Assembly: GCF_024722015.1 (NCBI RefSeq)
Contig: NZ_JANQBD010000031.1
Location: 38,950 to 102,949 of the forward strand
DNA from: Paenibacillus radicis (ex Xue et al. 2023)
GTDB lineage: Bacteria; Bacillota; Bacilli; Paenibacillales; NBRC-103111
Reading direction: 5' to 3'
Length of the DNA: 64,000 bases
The notes beneath the pieces were generated by a model, which was given only the letters and a program-made list of their open reading frames with translations, did no database searches and was not told where the DNA came from. How positions within the stretch are numbered: position 1 is the stretch's first letter; each line of letters begins with the position of its first letter. The position numbers were made by a program, and so were the translations under genes. Positions 16,079 to 25,763 of this stretch are shown here, piece after piece.

Positions 16079-17101
16079 TTATGGAGCTGGCGTATATTCA
16101 CTTACTTCAAACGTCTCAATTTTATCAAAAGCAATGTAATCCTTACGAGTTAGGAAATTAGCTTTGTTGAATGATTTATTGATTGTGTAGACTTCCGATC
16201 CAGTACCAGCAGCCCTACCATTGTACCAGGTAATGAAGTTATTTACTTCGCTCATAGGAAGGTCGTACTCTTTCTCAAGCCCGCTTACTAGGGTGATAAC
16301 AAGTAGGGCTTTATTGCCTGTAGGAGGCGTTACTGTTCCCTGCGGTGTAGCGGATGCTTCGTTTGAATTTCCACTTTCGCCTCCAGTACCAACTGCTGTG
16401 ACAACGTAGTAGTATTTAGTTCCGTTTGTAACATTTGCGTCAGTATATGTTGTTCCAGTGACGTTAGATGCGATAGTTGAATACGGTCCCCCTGGAGTTG
16501 TTGAACGTTTAATATTGTAGCCCGTTGATCCAGTAATTGCAGTCCAGGTGAGGGTGACTTGGGAGTTACCAGCAGTGGCTATTAAATTTGTTGGAATTGG
16601 TGTAGCTGGCACCCCATCTATAACCTGAATTTCGTAAACTTTTAAATTAGTTCCTAGAAGCATAACTCCTGTAGAACCCCTAAAATTCACTCCCTTTGTT
16701 CCCCCACTAATCCCACTTTCAGAAAATGTAGCATATATTGTTTGCTTCGAATTAGAGACGTTAAATTCAATTCTTTCTTTGTCTGATCCATCAGTGCTTT
16801 GGTTAATGACACTATAGACATTCAGGACACTTCCTTCAATCGAGGTTGATTCTGCTGTAATTATTACTGTAAATGTCGCTTTTGCAGGAATTAAACTGTA
16901 GCATGCTTCTTGAGATGATAAGCTTCCATGGGTAGAGAATGTATTTAAATCATTATCAATTGACAATGATTTATTAGTGGCAGTTACGAGATTAGAATAG
17001 CAACCTCCTTGAGATAATGAGTAGCTTTGCGCTGATACAGATATTACTCCATTCGCCATAATGAATAAACAGACTAGTAATAAAACAAAAATTCTTCTCA
17101 A
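16079..17101 (-). CDS. Secreted protein with a fibronectin type III domain (prophage accessory)
   Basis: 340 residues. TTG start (17101) 8 bases after AAGGGAG; N-terminus RRIFVLLLVCLFIMANGVI is a signal peptide ending near SVSAQS. A first domain (about 25-165) with two cysteines is of unknown type; a fibronectin III domain follows (about 168-255: VTLTWTAITGSTGYNIKR, TKYYYVVTAVG). The C-terminal 75 residues are unassigned. Placed downstream of the lysis genes with its own terminator, where lysogenic-conversion genes usually sit. It could act at the host cell surface; role unknown. Confidence 0.75.
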   Translation of the reverse strand: MRRIFVLLLVCLFIMANGVISVSAQSYSLSQGGCYSNLVTATNKSLSIDNDLNTFSTHGSLSSQEACYSLIPAKATFTVIITAESTSIEGSVLNVYSVINQSTDGSDKERIEFNVSNSKQTIYATFSESGISGGTKGVNFRGSTGVMLLGTNLKVYEIQVIDGVPATPIPTNLIATAGNSQVTLTWTAITGSTGYNIKRSTTPGGPYSTIASNVTGTTYTDANVTNGTKYYYVVTAVGTGGESGNSNEASATPQGTVTPPTGNKALLVITLVSGLEKEYDLPMSEVNNFITWYNGRAAGTGSEVYTINKSFNKANFLTRKDYIAFDKIETFEVSEYTPAP

Positions 17102-17237
17102 ACAAATCTCTCCCTTATTTTCCAAATTATAATCTATTTTGCAAATAACAGATTATAATATATTTCATGGAATGTCTAAACATTTTAACCCAAATAATGT
17201 AATTAAAGTAATGAATTGAGTCTTTTTTCGTAAACAA

Positions 17238-17275
17238 AAGGAAAAGCCCTCAATCCCGAAACTATGAGGGGCTGA
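17238..17275 (-). terminator. Terminator of the lysis genes
   Basis: Minus-strand AGCCCCTCA...TGAGGGCTTTTCC hairpin after the endolysin gene, with TTTTCCTTTTG following. Confidence 0.75.
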
Positions 17276-17276
17276 T

Positions 17277-17296
17277 ATTCCCAAGCGCTTGGGAAT
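17277..17296. repeat. 20-bp perfect palindrome
   Basis: ATTCCCAAGCGCTTGGGAAT between the endolysin gene and its terminator. No role assigned; a protein-binding site is possible. Confidence 0.5.
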
Positions 17297-17319
17297 TTGC
17301 TAAGGATAACTTTCCTTAC

Positions 17320-17937
17320 CTATTCTACCTGCTGTCTGGATGCCTTGCGTAACTCATTTGCCAACCAGTGCAAATAATCCTTATGTTCCTGATCCTTCGT
17401 CTCTATCCATGCTGGGCTAATCCACGTATTTATTATGGTTTCTGCTACCCCTTTGTCAAGCATTGGTTCATCCACCTCCTTATCGTATTGATTCAGCTCA
17501 AAACTCGAAATGAAACTGTTCAGCTTTTGTGCATACACCGGATCGGTAGCATATCCGCACAAGTATAATGCATTCGTTTGCTCCTGCGCCGTTAGCGCGT
17601 CTCGTACACGTTCATAACGACTCCACTGGAATAAGATATCCTGGTCCCTGAAACAATCCTCTATACAATCGTAAGCCCTCCAGTTAGCTTGTACGCCATC
17701 AACGCGAACCCCGTCATACACTTCCCACGTCTTTGTACTTACACTTGCACCCTTCCAGAAACCATTTGGTTGCCCGCTGCCTACCTTGTAACCGACAAGA
17801 TTATTCCAAGTGTGCAAGACGCAGCCTGTTTCCAGCATCGCCTGTGAAATCCGGACTGAGGGGAGAATTGGAGAACCCTCCCTGCGCAACTGAACGGCAA
17901 TAGGCGCTATAACGGCTATAAACTCTTGTCGTGTCAT
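17320..17937 (-). CDS. Endolysin, glucosaminidase-type (FlgJ-like)
   Basis: 205 residues matching the mannosyl-glycoprotein endo-beta-N-acetylglucosaminidase-like domain (as in FlgJ and LytG), which cuts peptidoglycan glycan strands. Catalytic Glu36 lies in SQAMLETG; NLVGYKVGSG and WRAYDCIEDC match later family blocks. The C-terminal 50 residues (from about 155) are probably a small wall-binding or helical tail. Its ATG overlaps the holin stop by one base (TAATG), with GGGAGAG upstream. No signal peptide, so export depends on the holin. Confidence 0.88.
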   Translation of the reverse strand: MTRQEFIAVIAPIAVQLRREGSPILPSVRISQAMLETGCVLHTWNNLVGYKVGSGQPNGFWKGASVSTKTWEVYDGVRVDGVQANWRAYDCIEDCFRDQDILFQWSRYERVRDALTAQEQTNALYLCGYATDPVYAQKLNSFISSFELNQYDKEVDEPMLDKGVAETIINTWISPAWIETKDQEHKDYLHWLANELRKASRQQVE

Positions 17938-18392
17938 TATTTACTCTCTCCCTTTTGTTGCAGCTGCTTCAAGAAATTAGTTAAAGCTGGCGGAAGCGGA
18001 ACGCCCAAAGGCCCAAGATTCTCCACCACTGACAACCCTTCGCGGCCAGCGTAGAAGTAAAGCGCCAGTGTTCGGAATATCGGTGCCTCTGCCCCCATAA
18101 ATTGATCCAATAGGACAGCCAGAGCGATAACGCCAAGGACAACCGCCTTACGGATTCCGCCCCAAAACATCACCTCACTGTTTACCGTCCTTGTCCTGAT
18201 CGCTCCCAGTAGGCCGCTTATGTAATCAGCTATCATAAGGTAAACCATTACCTTAAGTGCTGTATCCCATCCGCCCAGGTAATCCGTTGCAATGAATCCA
18301 ATGAAGGCAGCAGCGCTACCGATTACTGCCTCCCCTTTGCTTTGCCCTATTGCCGATGTTGCAAGTAATGTACCAATTTCTTTTGTTGTCAT
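17937..18392 (-). CDS. Phage holin (toxin secretion/phage lysis family)
   Basis: 151 residues with hydrophobic segments at about 25-45, 53-72 and 80-100 (AVVLGVIALAVLLDQFMG), matching the holin_4/TcdE-type family. It forms the membrane lesion that releases the endolysin. Adjacent to and coupled with the endolysin gene. Confidence 0.88.
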   Translation of the reverse strand: MTTKEIGTLLATSAIGQSKGEAVIGSAAAFIGFIATDYLGGWDTALKVMVYLMIADYISGLLGAIRTRTVNSEVMFWGGIRKAVVLGVIALAVLLDQFMGAEAPIFRTLALYFYAGREGLSVVENLGPLGVPLPPALTNFLKQLQQKGESK

Positions 18393-18512
18393 TTGACACC
18401 CCTCTCTGCCCTTTTGGACATAAAAATAGCACCGATAGATTCGGAGCGAAACCCGTACATATGTTTGTCGTAATATGATATAATTCCAGTAAAACCCATA
18501 GGAGGTTTGATA

Positions 18513-19073
18513 ATGAAAAAGCTAATTATCGGCTTGTCCATCGGGATGATGCTTGGATCAACTGCTACAGCAATTGCAGCTACCAGTGAGACAGTACAAG
18601 CTACTTTTGCAAAGTTCGCTTTTAAGGTAAACGGCCAAGAAAAAGAACTAAAAACGGCTCCACTCGTTGTTGATGGAACATCTTATTTACCTGTTAGGGA
18701 AGTGGCCGGACTGTTGGGATATGATTTGAAATACGATGACACAACAAGAACGATAGACTTAAAAAACACTCCAGAAAGGGTTGTGAATAAAATGACTACC
18801 GCTTCTAAAATAAATACTGCTGAATGGACCTCACTAACCTCATTGAGTGATGATTATGGGTATCAGTTAGAATTTAATGCTTCAAACGTTACTATTCTTA
18901 AAAAGGCAGATAAAGTATACCTAAAATTAATTTTGCCCAAGTCAGATGTCAGAGGTGAAGTTCAACTCGATCTTTTATTCCCAGAGAATACTAAAGTTAC
19001 GCTCAATCTATTAGATGATGGCGGCATTTATATTAGAAACACAGATTTAAAATCTCATGGCATACTTCCTTAG
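18513..19073 (+). CDS. Exported protein with a copper-amine-oxidase N-terminal-like domain
   Basis: 186 residues; ATG 6 bases after GGAGGT. Signal peptide to about residue 24 (IGMMLGSTATAIAA). Then the small domain found in many Paenibacillus exported proteins (FKVNGQEKELKTAPLVVDG, YLPVREVAGLLGYDLKYD). The C-terminal half is beta-rich and unassigned. Extended -10 TGATATAAT at 18476-18484. Opposite to the surrounding late genes and overlapping the tail-spike 3' end by 4 bases. Probably a lysogenic-conversion gene. Confidence 0.75.
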   Translation: MKKLIIGLSIGMMLGSTATAIAATSETVQATFAKFAFKVNGQEKELKTAPLVVDGTSYLPVREVAGLLGYDLKYDDTTRTIDLKNTPERVVNKMTTASKINTAEWTSLTSLSDDYGYQLEFNASNVTILKKADKVYLKLILPKSDVRGEVQLDLLFPENTKVTLNLLDDGGIYIRNTDLKSHGILP

Positions 19074-21070
19074 AAGTCCCCTCCACCTCTGCTCTGTACG
19101 AACAATTGAGTATTTACAGTGGCAACGATGCGCCCGAGCGAATTGGGCGTTATTTTTATTTCACGCCAACCACGTTGGATTTTACCAGCCCCATCCTTTG
19201 CAAGAAAAGGAATAAGGTCAATTTCATCCTCACTCGTTCCTAAATTCGGAATTGTTACACCATCAACTGCAACCGTCACTAAAGTTGGACTTGGGCCTTC
19301 AAAAATGCCGTAGTCAATACCATGAGAATGATTAGGTAATTCAAAATCGTGTGCATGATTTGGCAATGACACATTATGTGAATGGTCCGGTAATGATACG
19401 TTATGTTGATGATCAGGTAAATTAATATTATGCGTATGATTCGGCACACTAAAATCGTGCCGATGATTTGGTACACTAACATCATGGGAATGCACTGCTA
19501 TTAGGTTATGTTCATGGTTACCATCAAATGTAGTGAAATACGTTCCGTCAGCCGTCGGGACATCATGTGAGTGATTTCCCGAAGCTGCAATAACCGGTAA
19601 TGATCTACTCGCATTTCGTACCCAATTCCCATCAGTTGAAGTACTAACCGTACCTCCTCCGGAATCTGTACTTGTGTTAACCCCTCCACCCGATGATGAG
19701 GTTTGTGTGGAGCTGCCTCCCGCTGCCGTAGAAGTTGCTATCCCCCCACCCGCTGCCGTTGAGGTCGCTATTCCCCCACCGCCTGCCGTACTGGTTGCAA
19801 TAGCCCCGCCGCCCTCAATCGCTCTCGAATAGGCCCTAAATGCCTCCGATTTGTACGACAGACGCACCTTATTAATTCGGGCCGTTTCTTCCGGAATATA
19901 AAACCTCAATACAGCCGGATGTGCCTGATCGCAGTTATCAGCAAAATCGTGCGAATCTACGTTAGTGGCCCCCTGAGCATAAACCTCCCCGATCCGCTGC
20001 CGGTTGGCAAGGTCGGACATTGTCCCTGCTATATCCAGTGTTTTATTGGCAATCTCCAGCTGAATGTCCCCTGGAGCTCCGCGTAAATCGTTCTTACTCA
20101 CTTTAACCACTCGGGCCTTAAAGTCCTCTCCCATTTCTTCGTCCTTCACCCTAACAATAGATCCCGTTTTGAACTTATAAATGCGCTGTCCGGTCAACCT
20201 GTGAATGTCCGAGGCTGAAACTTTGTAAGAAACGCGTGGGCGCTTGTACTCATTCAAAAGAGCCTCACAGCGCGATTTTAGCGTCTCCGAAAATTGATAT
20301 CTTCGATCAACAAAAATACGCGAAACGATGCCGTATTGTGCCTGTGCCGCGGTATCTTCCACGTATGACAGACCGCCATTGATATCCTGGAATGTGAGCT
20401 GGTTTACACCCTCTCCATATCCCAATCCATACATCCTTGTGCAAATGTTTGTAGGATCTACCGTCTTTTCAATGCCCCGCATGTTAACGCCATAACGTAT
20501 ATATGTTTCAACGTCCTCAGAGGGTTGTACGAGGTTTAAACGCCATGGATAGACTGTTGTATCATACGTCCATTGAAATTCCTCAGCGAAAGGCTTAGGG
20601 ACGCTTATAACAGCAGCAAGCAAGTTCTCGTTTTCCCAATTGTACTCAAATTGGTGATTGAAACTAACCGTTCCTAGCTGCCAGCGTTGAACAAGCTGCT
20701 TCGATAGGATGTACTGCAACACAGAAGCTGTGTAAACTCCTAAATTGCCAATCGTGTGATATTGGAACATAACATCATCTAATAAAGTGGCCAGTACATG
20801 TTCGCAGCTGTACGATACCGTTTGTCCGTCATTGCTGCGTCTGGCCGTATTCGGAATAATGCGGAATAGTTCCACGCGCTCCTTGTCATCGTACAACTCT
20901 ACGAAGTAAAGCGGCTGACACTCTTTGTTTTTAGGATCATTGCCGGGTAAAGAAAAAGATGCCGTCCAAAGTCCATTGAGCGGCATCTCGTATCCAATTG
21001 CAAAAGCATTTTCAAGGTACGCCACACGGCGCATTTGATTGTCATAAACAGTTATCGGTGCATTGGGCAT
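19070..21070 (-). CDS. Tail-spike/Tal-like protein with an HxH metal-binding repeat array
   Basis: 666 residues. The first 360 resemble the prophage endopeptidase tail (Tal) family that forms the baseplate tip of siphoviruses. Then a Gly/Ser/Thr-rich stretch with ATSTAAGGG-type repeats. Then nine HxH motifs, most spaced 9 residues apart (NHRHDFSVP, NHTHNINLP, DHQHNVSLP), followed by a small C-terminal domain. HxH arrays of this kind coordinate iron in the trimeric tip of T4 gp37. ATG 21070 follows AGGAGG by 6 bases. Its C-terminal part may act in receptor binding. Confidence 0.78.
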   Translation of the reverse strand: MPNAPITVYDNQMRRVAYLENAFAIGYEMPLNGLWTASFSLPGNDPKNKECQPLYFVELYDDKERVELFRIIPNTARRSNDGQTVSYSCEHVLATLLDDVMFQYHTIGNLGVYTASVLQYILSKQLVQRWQLGTVSFNHQFEYNWENENLLAAVISVPKPFAEEFQWTYDTTVYPWRLNLVQPSEDVETYIRYGVNMRGIEKTVDPTNICTRMYGLGYGEGVNQLTFQDINGGLSYVEDTAAQAQYGIVSRIFVDRRYQFSETLKSRCEALLNEYKRPRVSYKVSASDIHRLTGQRIYKFKTGSIVRVKDEEMGEDFKARVVKVSKNDLRGAPGDIQLEIANKTLDIAGTMSDLANRQRIGEVYAQGATNVDSHDFADNCDQAHPAVLRFYIPEETARINKVRLSYKSEAFRAYSRAIEGGGAIATSTAGGGGIATSTAAGGGIATSTAAGGSSTQTSSSGGGVNTSTDSGGGTVSTSTDGNWVRNASRSLPVIAASGNHSHDVPTADGTYFTTFDGNHEHNLIAVHSHDVSVPNHRHDFSVPNHTHNINLPDHQHNVSLPDHSHNVSLPNHAHDFELPNHSHGIDYGIFEGPSPTLVTVAVDGVTIPNLGTSEDEIDLIPFLAKDGAGKIQRGWREIKITPNSLGRIVATVNTQLFVQSRGGGDF

Positions 21071-21080
21071 GTTTGTCCTC

Positions 21081-21599
21081 CTATACAAATTTATCGCGGT
21101 GTGTAATGCGGATCAATACGGATCGCCCGCTTTCCGTGTCGGTATACTTAAACAGGTTGTCGCCCAGGTTTAGGCTGAAAAAGTCACCTTCCATTAAATG
21201 AAGGGCGTTTAAACCATTCTTAGTAAAGGTGAGGTTTTTAGAATCAATGATGATTTGATCCCCTGGAACGAGCTGCCCCGTGAACTCAATCTCGTCAACA
21301 TGGTATTTCCGCGGGTTTGCCTCAAACGTACCTAGACCATCCAACATAGCTCCGGTAAATGTCTCCTTTAAGATCGTGGCCGCTATCTCTCCGAAGCCAT
21401 CCATGTTAGCAGAAAAGAACATCTCTCTAGTGTAGATAGCTGAGAAAGTTCCTTCTCCGTCCATCGTAGATCGTGCAAGAACTTCAACATTTGCTTTTGC
21501 TGTCAGTTCTCCTATTCCATCCAATTTTGCATTGATAAAGATATCAAAAGACGTTGGTCTGTTATATGGAGAAAGATTAAAGGCCGAACGATTGAACAC
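21081..21599 (-). CDS. Phage tail-region protein, function unknown
   Basis: 172 residues with a GTG start after AAGGAGGA. Contains a roughly 27-residue repeat with DGIGEL, DGEGTFSA, DGFGEIAA and DGLGTFEA, and a C-terminal segment (IDSKNLTFTKNGLNALH) also seen in phage structural proteins. It sits between the tail fibre and the tail-spike genes, so a baseplate role is likely. Confidence 0.65.
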   Translation of the reverse strand: MFNRSAFNLSPYNRPTSFDIFINAKLDGIGELTAKANVEVLARSTMDGEGTFSAIYTREMFFSANMDGFGEIAATILKETFTGAMLDGLGTFEANPRKYHVDEIEFTGQLVPGDQIIIDSKNLTFTKNGLNALHLMEGDFFSLNLGDNLFKYTDTESGRSVLIRITHRDKFV

Positions 21600-21614
21600 T
21601 CAAATCCTCCTTCC

Positions 21615-24600
21615 CTATTCCGCTCTAGCAATACGAAGATTAGCACCTAATAAAGTCCCTGTTCCAGTTACCCCTAGAATGGTGACATACATTTTAACCG
21701 TGTCTCCTGAAGTAAGATACAAGAATGTTGATCCGTGCTGATTTATGTTTCCGCTAGTTGCCCTATCTATCTCAGCGACTGTATCCGTATTAACGTTGTT
21801 TACATACAAATCTGTTCTCAGTGTTCCTGCTGAGGGTAGATTAACGATAGCTACCGATTTAAAGATATATATCCCTGTTTCTTGCGCCGTAAAGGTGTAG
21901 GTCGAAGTATCAAACTCTGACCGCGTGTCCGCGTCCTCTGTATTCAATGCTGGTTGGGTAGCTGTGATGTTAGGTAAGCTTTGCGAAGCACTTGTCCGTG
22001 CTTTAACATAAGATCGAATGCCACTACGAACGAAACTAGTTTTATTTAACCCACCTAATGTATCAGCGTCTAAGCCGCTGCCTTCGCCGTCAACTGTTTT
22101 TATTTTAGTGAGAATGTCTGCTGCTGTGTAAGAAGTCGCGGGTAAAGCGGCGTTGGCAGTCGTCTGTGCAGCTTGCGCGGCACTCAGTGCAACGTCCGTT
22201 TCTTGCTTACGCGCAATGTGTGTTGCAACTGTAGGTGTACCTACATTCGCCTGTCCCGCTGCGTCCCTTTGCATAATGGTACTCGCTGTAGCTGCCGAAG
22301 TAGATCCGTGAGCAGTGCTGGCGTTTCTATGTGCATCTATGTCCAGTCGCAGATTATCCAGATATGCCCCATCTTGCAACAATAGCCAATCCTGTACACT
22401 ATCCCTTGTTGTGTTGTCCGCTAAATCCTGTGCCAAATTGCTAACCACTGTAGCCATATTTGCTCCGTATTGGATGCTTACGTCTGTTGGGTTACATGTG
22501 ATACCGTACTGGTCTAGGGCGATGTAGGTAACGTAGTAGTCGGCGTTTGTGTCGAAGTTAGCTTGCGGACAATACGCACCTTGTTTTCCGTAAACGGAAG
22601 TTGTAGTTATGATCCAGTTAGACGTATCGTTGTTATTGTCCTTGTAAATAGCTATGATTCGCTCTGTCTTATTTTTGAATTTCGTTGCTTCAAGAGAAGC
22701 TTGTGCTGTATCGTTCAGGTAATAACGATTAAGTCCACTCGCATAAAGCAGTGGATTCGCTTTCTCTCTTACAATCAAACCACTGCCAACCTCGATTTGA
22801 TTCCCACCTTCATGGAGCGCTAAGTCCCCTTCTACTGCTATCTCCTCGATAGTCGATGAGGTAAGCTGATATTGTAGTTTGTACGGCGTCTTATAATTTA
22901 AAGCTTTCGAAGTAGGCAACGTCTGCGTACCTCCATTAACAGGAGCGCCTCCCAAATCATCTACCCACGCCTTGGTACCTGAACTATAGGGAACATTGGT
23001 TGGATTGCCCCACTGATACATACGCCACCCATAAAAATAAGCTTTTATCTCTGCGGCAGATGGCGCGTACGTTTCTCCCCAGCCGCTTTCTGTGTCGGCA
23101 ATGGTAATAAAATATTTCGATATACCGGCGTTATAAAATCTGAAGTCCGCTGATAATAACGAGCCGCTATCAAACTTAATCATTGCCCCATCGTATTTCA
23201 CGGTGCGTAGACTATCGTCACTATTACTGGATACTCCAATCAAATCAAGCTTGACTCGCTTAAATCCGATTGGATCTGAATCAAACGTCCACGCCAAACT
23301 ACCATCCAAGTCCATTCGCTTAAACCGTGATTCTTTGTAATACTTGTTCCCCATCTTATATATCGTATCGTAAACTGATCCGTCTACACTGGATGAAAGC
23401 TGCTGATTTGGCACATAGATGTATTGGTCTGATTTGGGTTCAAACGGTGCTGCTGTGGAGCCTAGATTGAGTGTTGGATTGGTGAATATAAATGTGCCAC
23501 TAGAAGTATATACAATGAGCTTATATTGGATAAATGTTGTAGATGCTGCTGTTGTGAATATTCTAGATTTAAACGTCCCATCACCCGCTATATTCCCTAT
23601 AAATGTGAATGTTCCTCCGAGTGAAGATGCTTCATACAACTCTAACACAGCGCCATTCGGTACTGCACAAGAAGCGTTATACAACGTGCTACCCAACGCA
23701 GGAATTTTTACATCTATTTGTTGATTCGATGCTGTAGCAATTAATGTTGTTGAATACGGAGAAGAAATTGAAAAAGGGCCATTTACCGTCCACTCGTTAA
23801 ACGGCGGCAATAGGTTCTTACCTGATTTAGTTACATACAATCCATTCACATTAGTTATGCCTTCAGTGTATGGGTACTTGGCTGCGAGTTTATCCCCTGT
23901 AAATTCAGGATCAACGTCAATTTTGGCATAATCAGAAGCAGAAATTTCGTAGAGTGACCAACTGGACGTATTAAGGTAATTATCTCCTGAGGCACTTCCG
24001 TATACCGATAGGTGCGTAGTCACAGCAATTTGGGCTGGAGTAAGTTTTAGATAATGTCGTCTAAAACCATTTTTGGCACTACCATACGATGACCCCGAAA
24101 TAGCACTACCATAAGCATACAAGTAATACGAACTCCAGCTTGTATTTTTTATATCAGCTAAAAACAAATAGTGTTTTGTTGGGTCTACAGTTGGGGTTAA
24201 CCTCCTAACAGATACTGTAGAACTGGATGTTCCCGTTGGTATAAGCGCTTTTAAACTTGTTGTCCCATTGGAAAAAACAGTAGGGTCAACTGAAAGGACA
24301 CCACCAGCAAACAGCCAACTATTAAGAGATTCACCTCTACCCCAACGTTCAAAGAAGTTAACACGAGTCTGCCCACGCGCTCCCAAATCAACTGGCCCCG
24401 CCTGGTCTGCATTTACAGCTTGCAAGCCGTAAATCAGGTTAGTCGTCAGTAGTTGGGAGCTTTTAATCTGATTTGCAACATCCTCGATATTGCCTTTGAA
24501 TGTATCATGGTCATATGCTGTAAAATACCTTGCGACTTTAGCTCCAGTACTCCAGCTTTTAGCAGAGCCCTGAAACCCCCTTGTAACCCCTGTAAGGCTG

Positions 24601-24788
24601 TTACCACTCTTGCCCGTATAAAGGATGGTCTCGGCTGTATCATCCGTCCCAATGGTTGCCAGATTTGGCGCAGCAGGCAGGAGCGCGGCGTTTACCACGG
24701 GTACTGTTGTAACGACATTTGTAATGGCTGCGGAGAGCTCCGTCTGTGGGCTGTTAGGTACAGCCGGATACATGGTTTGTTGTGTCAC
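21615..24788 (-). CDS. Tail fibre / receptor-binding protein
   Basis: 1057 residues, the largest gene of the prophage. N-terminal TIGTDDTAETILYTG resembles the fibre-attachment domain of Gram-positive phage fibres; several beta-rich modules follow; a trimerisation-type KQETDVALSAAQAAQTTANAALP helix; and a C-terminal C1q-like beta-sandwich (YTFTAQETGIYIFKSVAIVN). This composition is typical for host-recognition fibres. Follows a small structural gene by 15 bases. The exact receptor is unknown. Confidence 0.78.
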   Translation of the reverse strand: MTQQTMYPAVPNSPQTELSAAITNVVTTVPVVNAALLPAAPNLATIGTDDTAETILYTGKSGNSLTGVTRGFQGSAKSWSTGAKVARYFTAYDHDTFKGNIEDVANQIKSSQLLTTNLIYGLQAVNADQAGPVDLGARGQTRVNFFERWGRGESLNSWLFAGGVLSVDPTVFSNGTTSLKALIPTGTSSSTVSVRRLTPTVDPTKHYLFLADIKNTSWSSYYLYAYGSAISGSSYGSAKNGFRRHYLKLTPAQIAVTTHLSVYGSASGDNYLNTSSWSLYEISASDYAKIDVDPEFTGDKLAAKYPYTEGITNVNGLYVTKSGKNLLPPFNEWTVNGPFSISSPYSTTLIATASNQQIDVKIPALGSTLYNASCAVPNGAVLELYEASSLGGTFTFIGNIAGDGTFKSRIFTTAASTTFIQYKLIVYTSSGTFIFTNPTLNLGSTAAPFEPKSDQYIYVPNQQLSSSVDGSVYDTIYKMGNKYYKESRFKRMDLDGSLAWTFDSDPIGFKRVKLDLIGVSSNSDDSLRTVKYDGAMIKFDSGSLLSADFRFYNAGISKYFITIADTESGWGETYAPSAAEIKAYFYGWRMYQWGNPTNVPYSSGTKAWVDDLGGAPVNGGTQTLPTSKALNYKTPYKLQYQLTSSTIEEIAVEGDLALHEGGNQIEVGSGLIVREKANPLLYASGLNRYYLNDTAQASLEATKFKNKTERIIAIYKDNNNDTSNWIITTTSVYGKQGAYCPQANFDTNADYYVTYIALDQYGITCNPTDVSIQYGANMATVVSNLAQDLADNTTRDSVQDWLLLQDGAYLDNLRLDIDAHRNASTAHGSTSAATASTIMQRDAAGQANVGTPTVATHIARKQETDVALSAAQAAQTTANAALPATSYTAADILTKIKTVDGEGSGLDADTLGGLNKTSFVRSGIRSYVKARTSASQSLPNITATQPALNTEDADTRSEFDTSTYTFTAQETGIYIFKSVAIVNLPSAGTLRTDLYVNNVNTDTVAEIDRATSGNINQHGSTFLYLTSGDTVKMYVTILGVTGTGTLLGANLRIARAE

Positions 24789-24803
24789 GTATACTTACCT
24801 CCT

Positions 24804-25199
24804 TTAACTCAATGTCAGCACAATAGCATCAGCCTGTATGCGCAGCCTGTCGCCACTCAAGATTGTACGCTGATTGGTAATCGGGCCATAATAAAGCAAA
24901 TTGCCTGCTGTCAGAGCGTCCCTAATTCCGATATGCGTCACCGTACCCCAATCGGCGGTTGCAATTGGAAACACGATTTCGGCATTGATTTTGATCGTTT
25001 CCTTGCTGCTCTCTAGTGCCGGTGCTGAAAATGTTGCGACTTGCCGAACATAAGCGCCCCCGCTTACTTCCGCTCCAGTATCGGCCCCAGTTGGATTAGT
25101 CGTGTACAAGGCTATGTAAACCGTTGTCGGCCTCGTGTATGCGGTATTGCGAAACACCTGATTTAGCAGTGCAGTGGCGAGAAAGTTGGATATGACCAT
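24804..25199 (-). CDS. Small phage tail/baseplate protein
   Basis: 131 residues with a pattern seen in tail-associated proteins of actino- and firmicute phages (RPTTVYIALYTTNPTGADTG, THIGIRDALTAGNLLYYGP). Placed between Dit and the fibre genes; 3 bases from the Dit stop. Likely structural; specific role unknown. Confidence 0.7.
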   Translation of the reverse strand: MVISNFLATALLNQVFRNTAYTRPTTVYIALYTTNPTGADTGAEVSGGAYVRQVATFSAPALESSKETIKINAEIVFPIATADWGTVTHIGIRDALTAGNLLYYGPITNQRTILSGDRLRIQADAIVLTLS

Positions 25200-25202
25200 T
25201 CT

Positions 25203-25763
25203 TTAGATCACCTCGTATTCGTTTACTATTTTAAAGCCGTTTAGGGTTGATCCGGTATTTGTCAGTACGATAACAGGTTCGGTTGATACATTCCCATTAG
25301 ACTGAATTTCAAAGAAATATGGCGAATCAGTTATCGTTGTTTCAAAGATACGCTCTGTACCGGATGCAAGCGGATCAAATGCAACCAGTGGGAGGTTGAA
25401 AAACGCCATCGCAAAATCCCGCTTCGGCATCAAGGAGCCTGAATAACGGACCTTGTAAAATACCGAAGGCTCGTAGCTAAAGACGAGTACAATCTCCCTC
25501 GGCCTGCCCTTGTCATCCGTTAAGAACGAAGCAAAGGACCTTATTTTCTGTTGAAGGTTCTCCCGGTTGGTTTCGGTTGCCCAAGCCAAAGGGAACATGA
25601 AAACACGCGCTCCCATGTCTGCGCCAAAATCCCATGCACCGTTACGGCCTGCTAATGGTAAGGTTCGATCAACAGTCGAAGGAAGAATCGAGTGTTCGTG
25701 TCCGGGCTGGACAATCAATCCGAAACTGTCCAACGTCCTGCCATCCAAAGTAATTAAGCTCAT
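25203..25763 (-). CDS. Distal tail protein (Dit)
   Basis: 186 residues of the siphovirus tail-component family: GLIVQPGHEHSILPSTVDRT, GRNGAWDFG and the MPKRDFAMAFFNLP core. Dit forms the ring that joins the tail tube to the baseplate. Overlaps the tape measure stop by 4 bases. Confidence 0.85.
   Translation of the reverse strand: MSLITLDGRTLDSFGLIVQPGHEHSILPSTVDRTLPLAGRNGAWDFGADMGARVFMFPLAWATETNRENLQQKIRSFASFLTDDKGRPREIVLVFSYEPSVFYKVRYSGSLMPKRDFAMAFFNLPLVAFDPLASGTERIFETTITDSPYFFEIQSNGNVSTEPVIVLTNTGSTLNGFKIVNEYEVI

Noticed and set aside
22173..24652. Plus-strand ORFs opposite the tail fibre gene
   Set aside because: They mirror the long minus-strand coding frame and have no ribosome sites or recognisable content.
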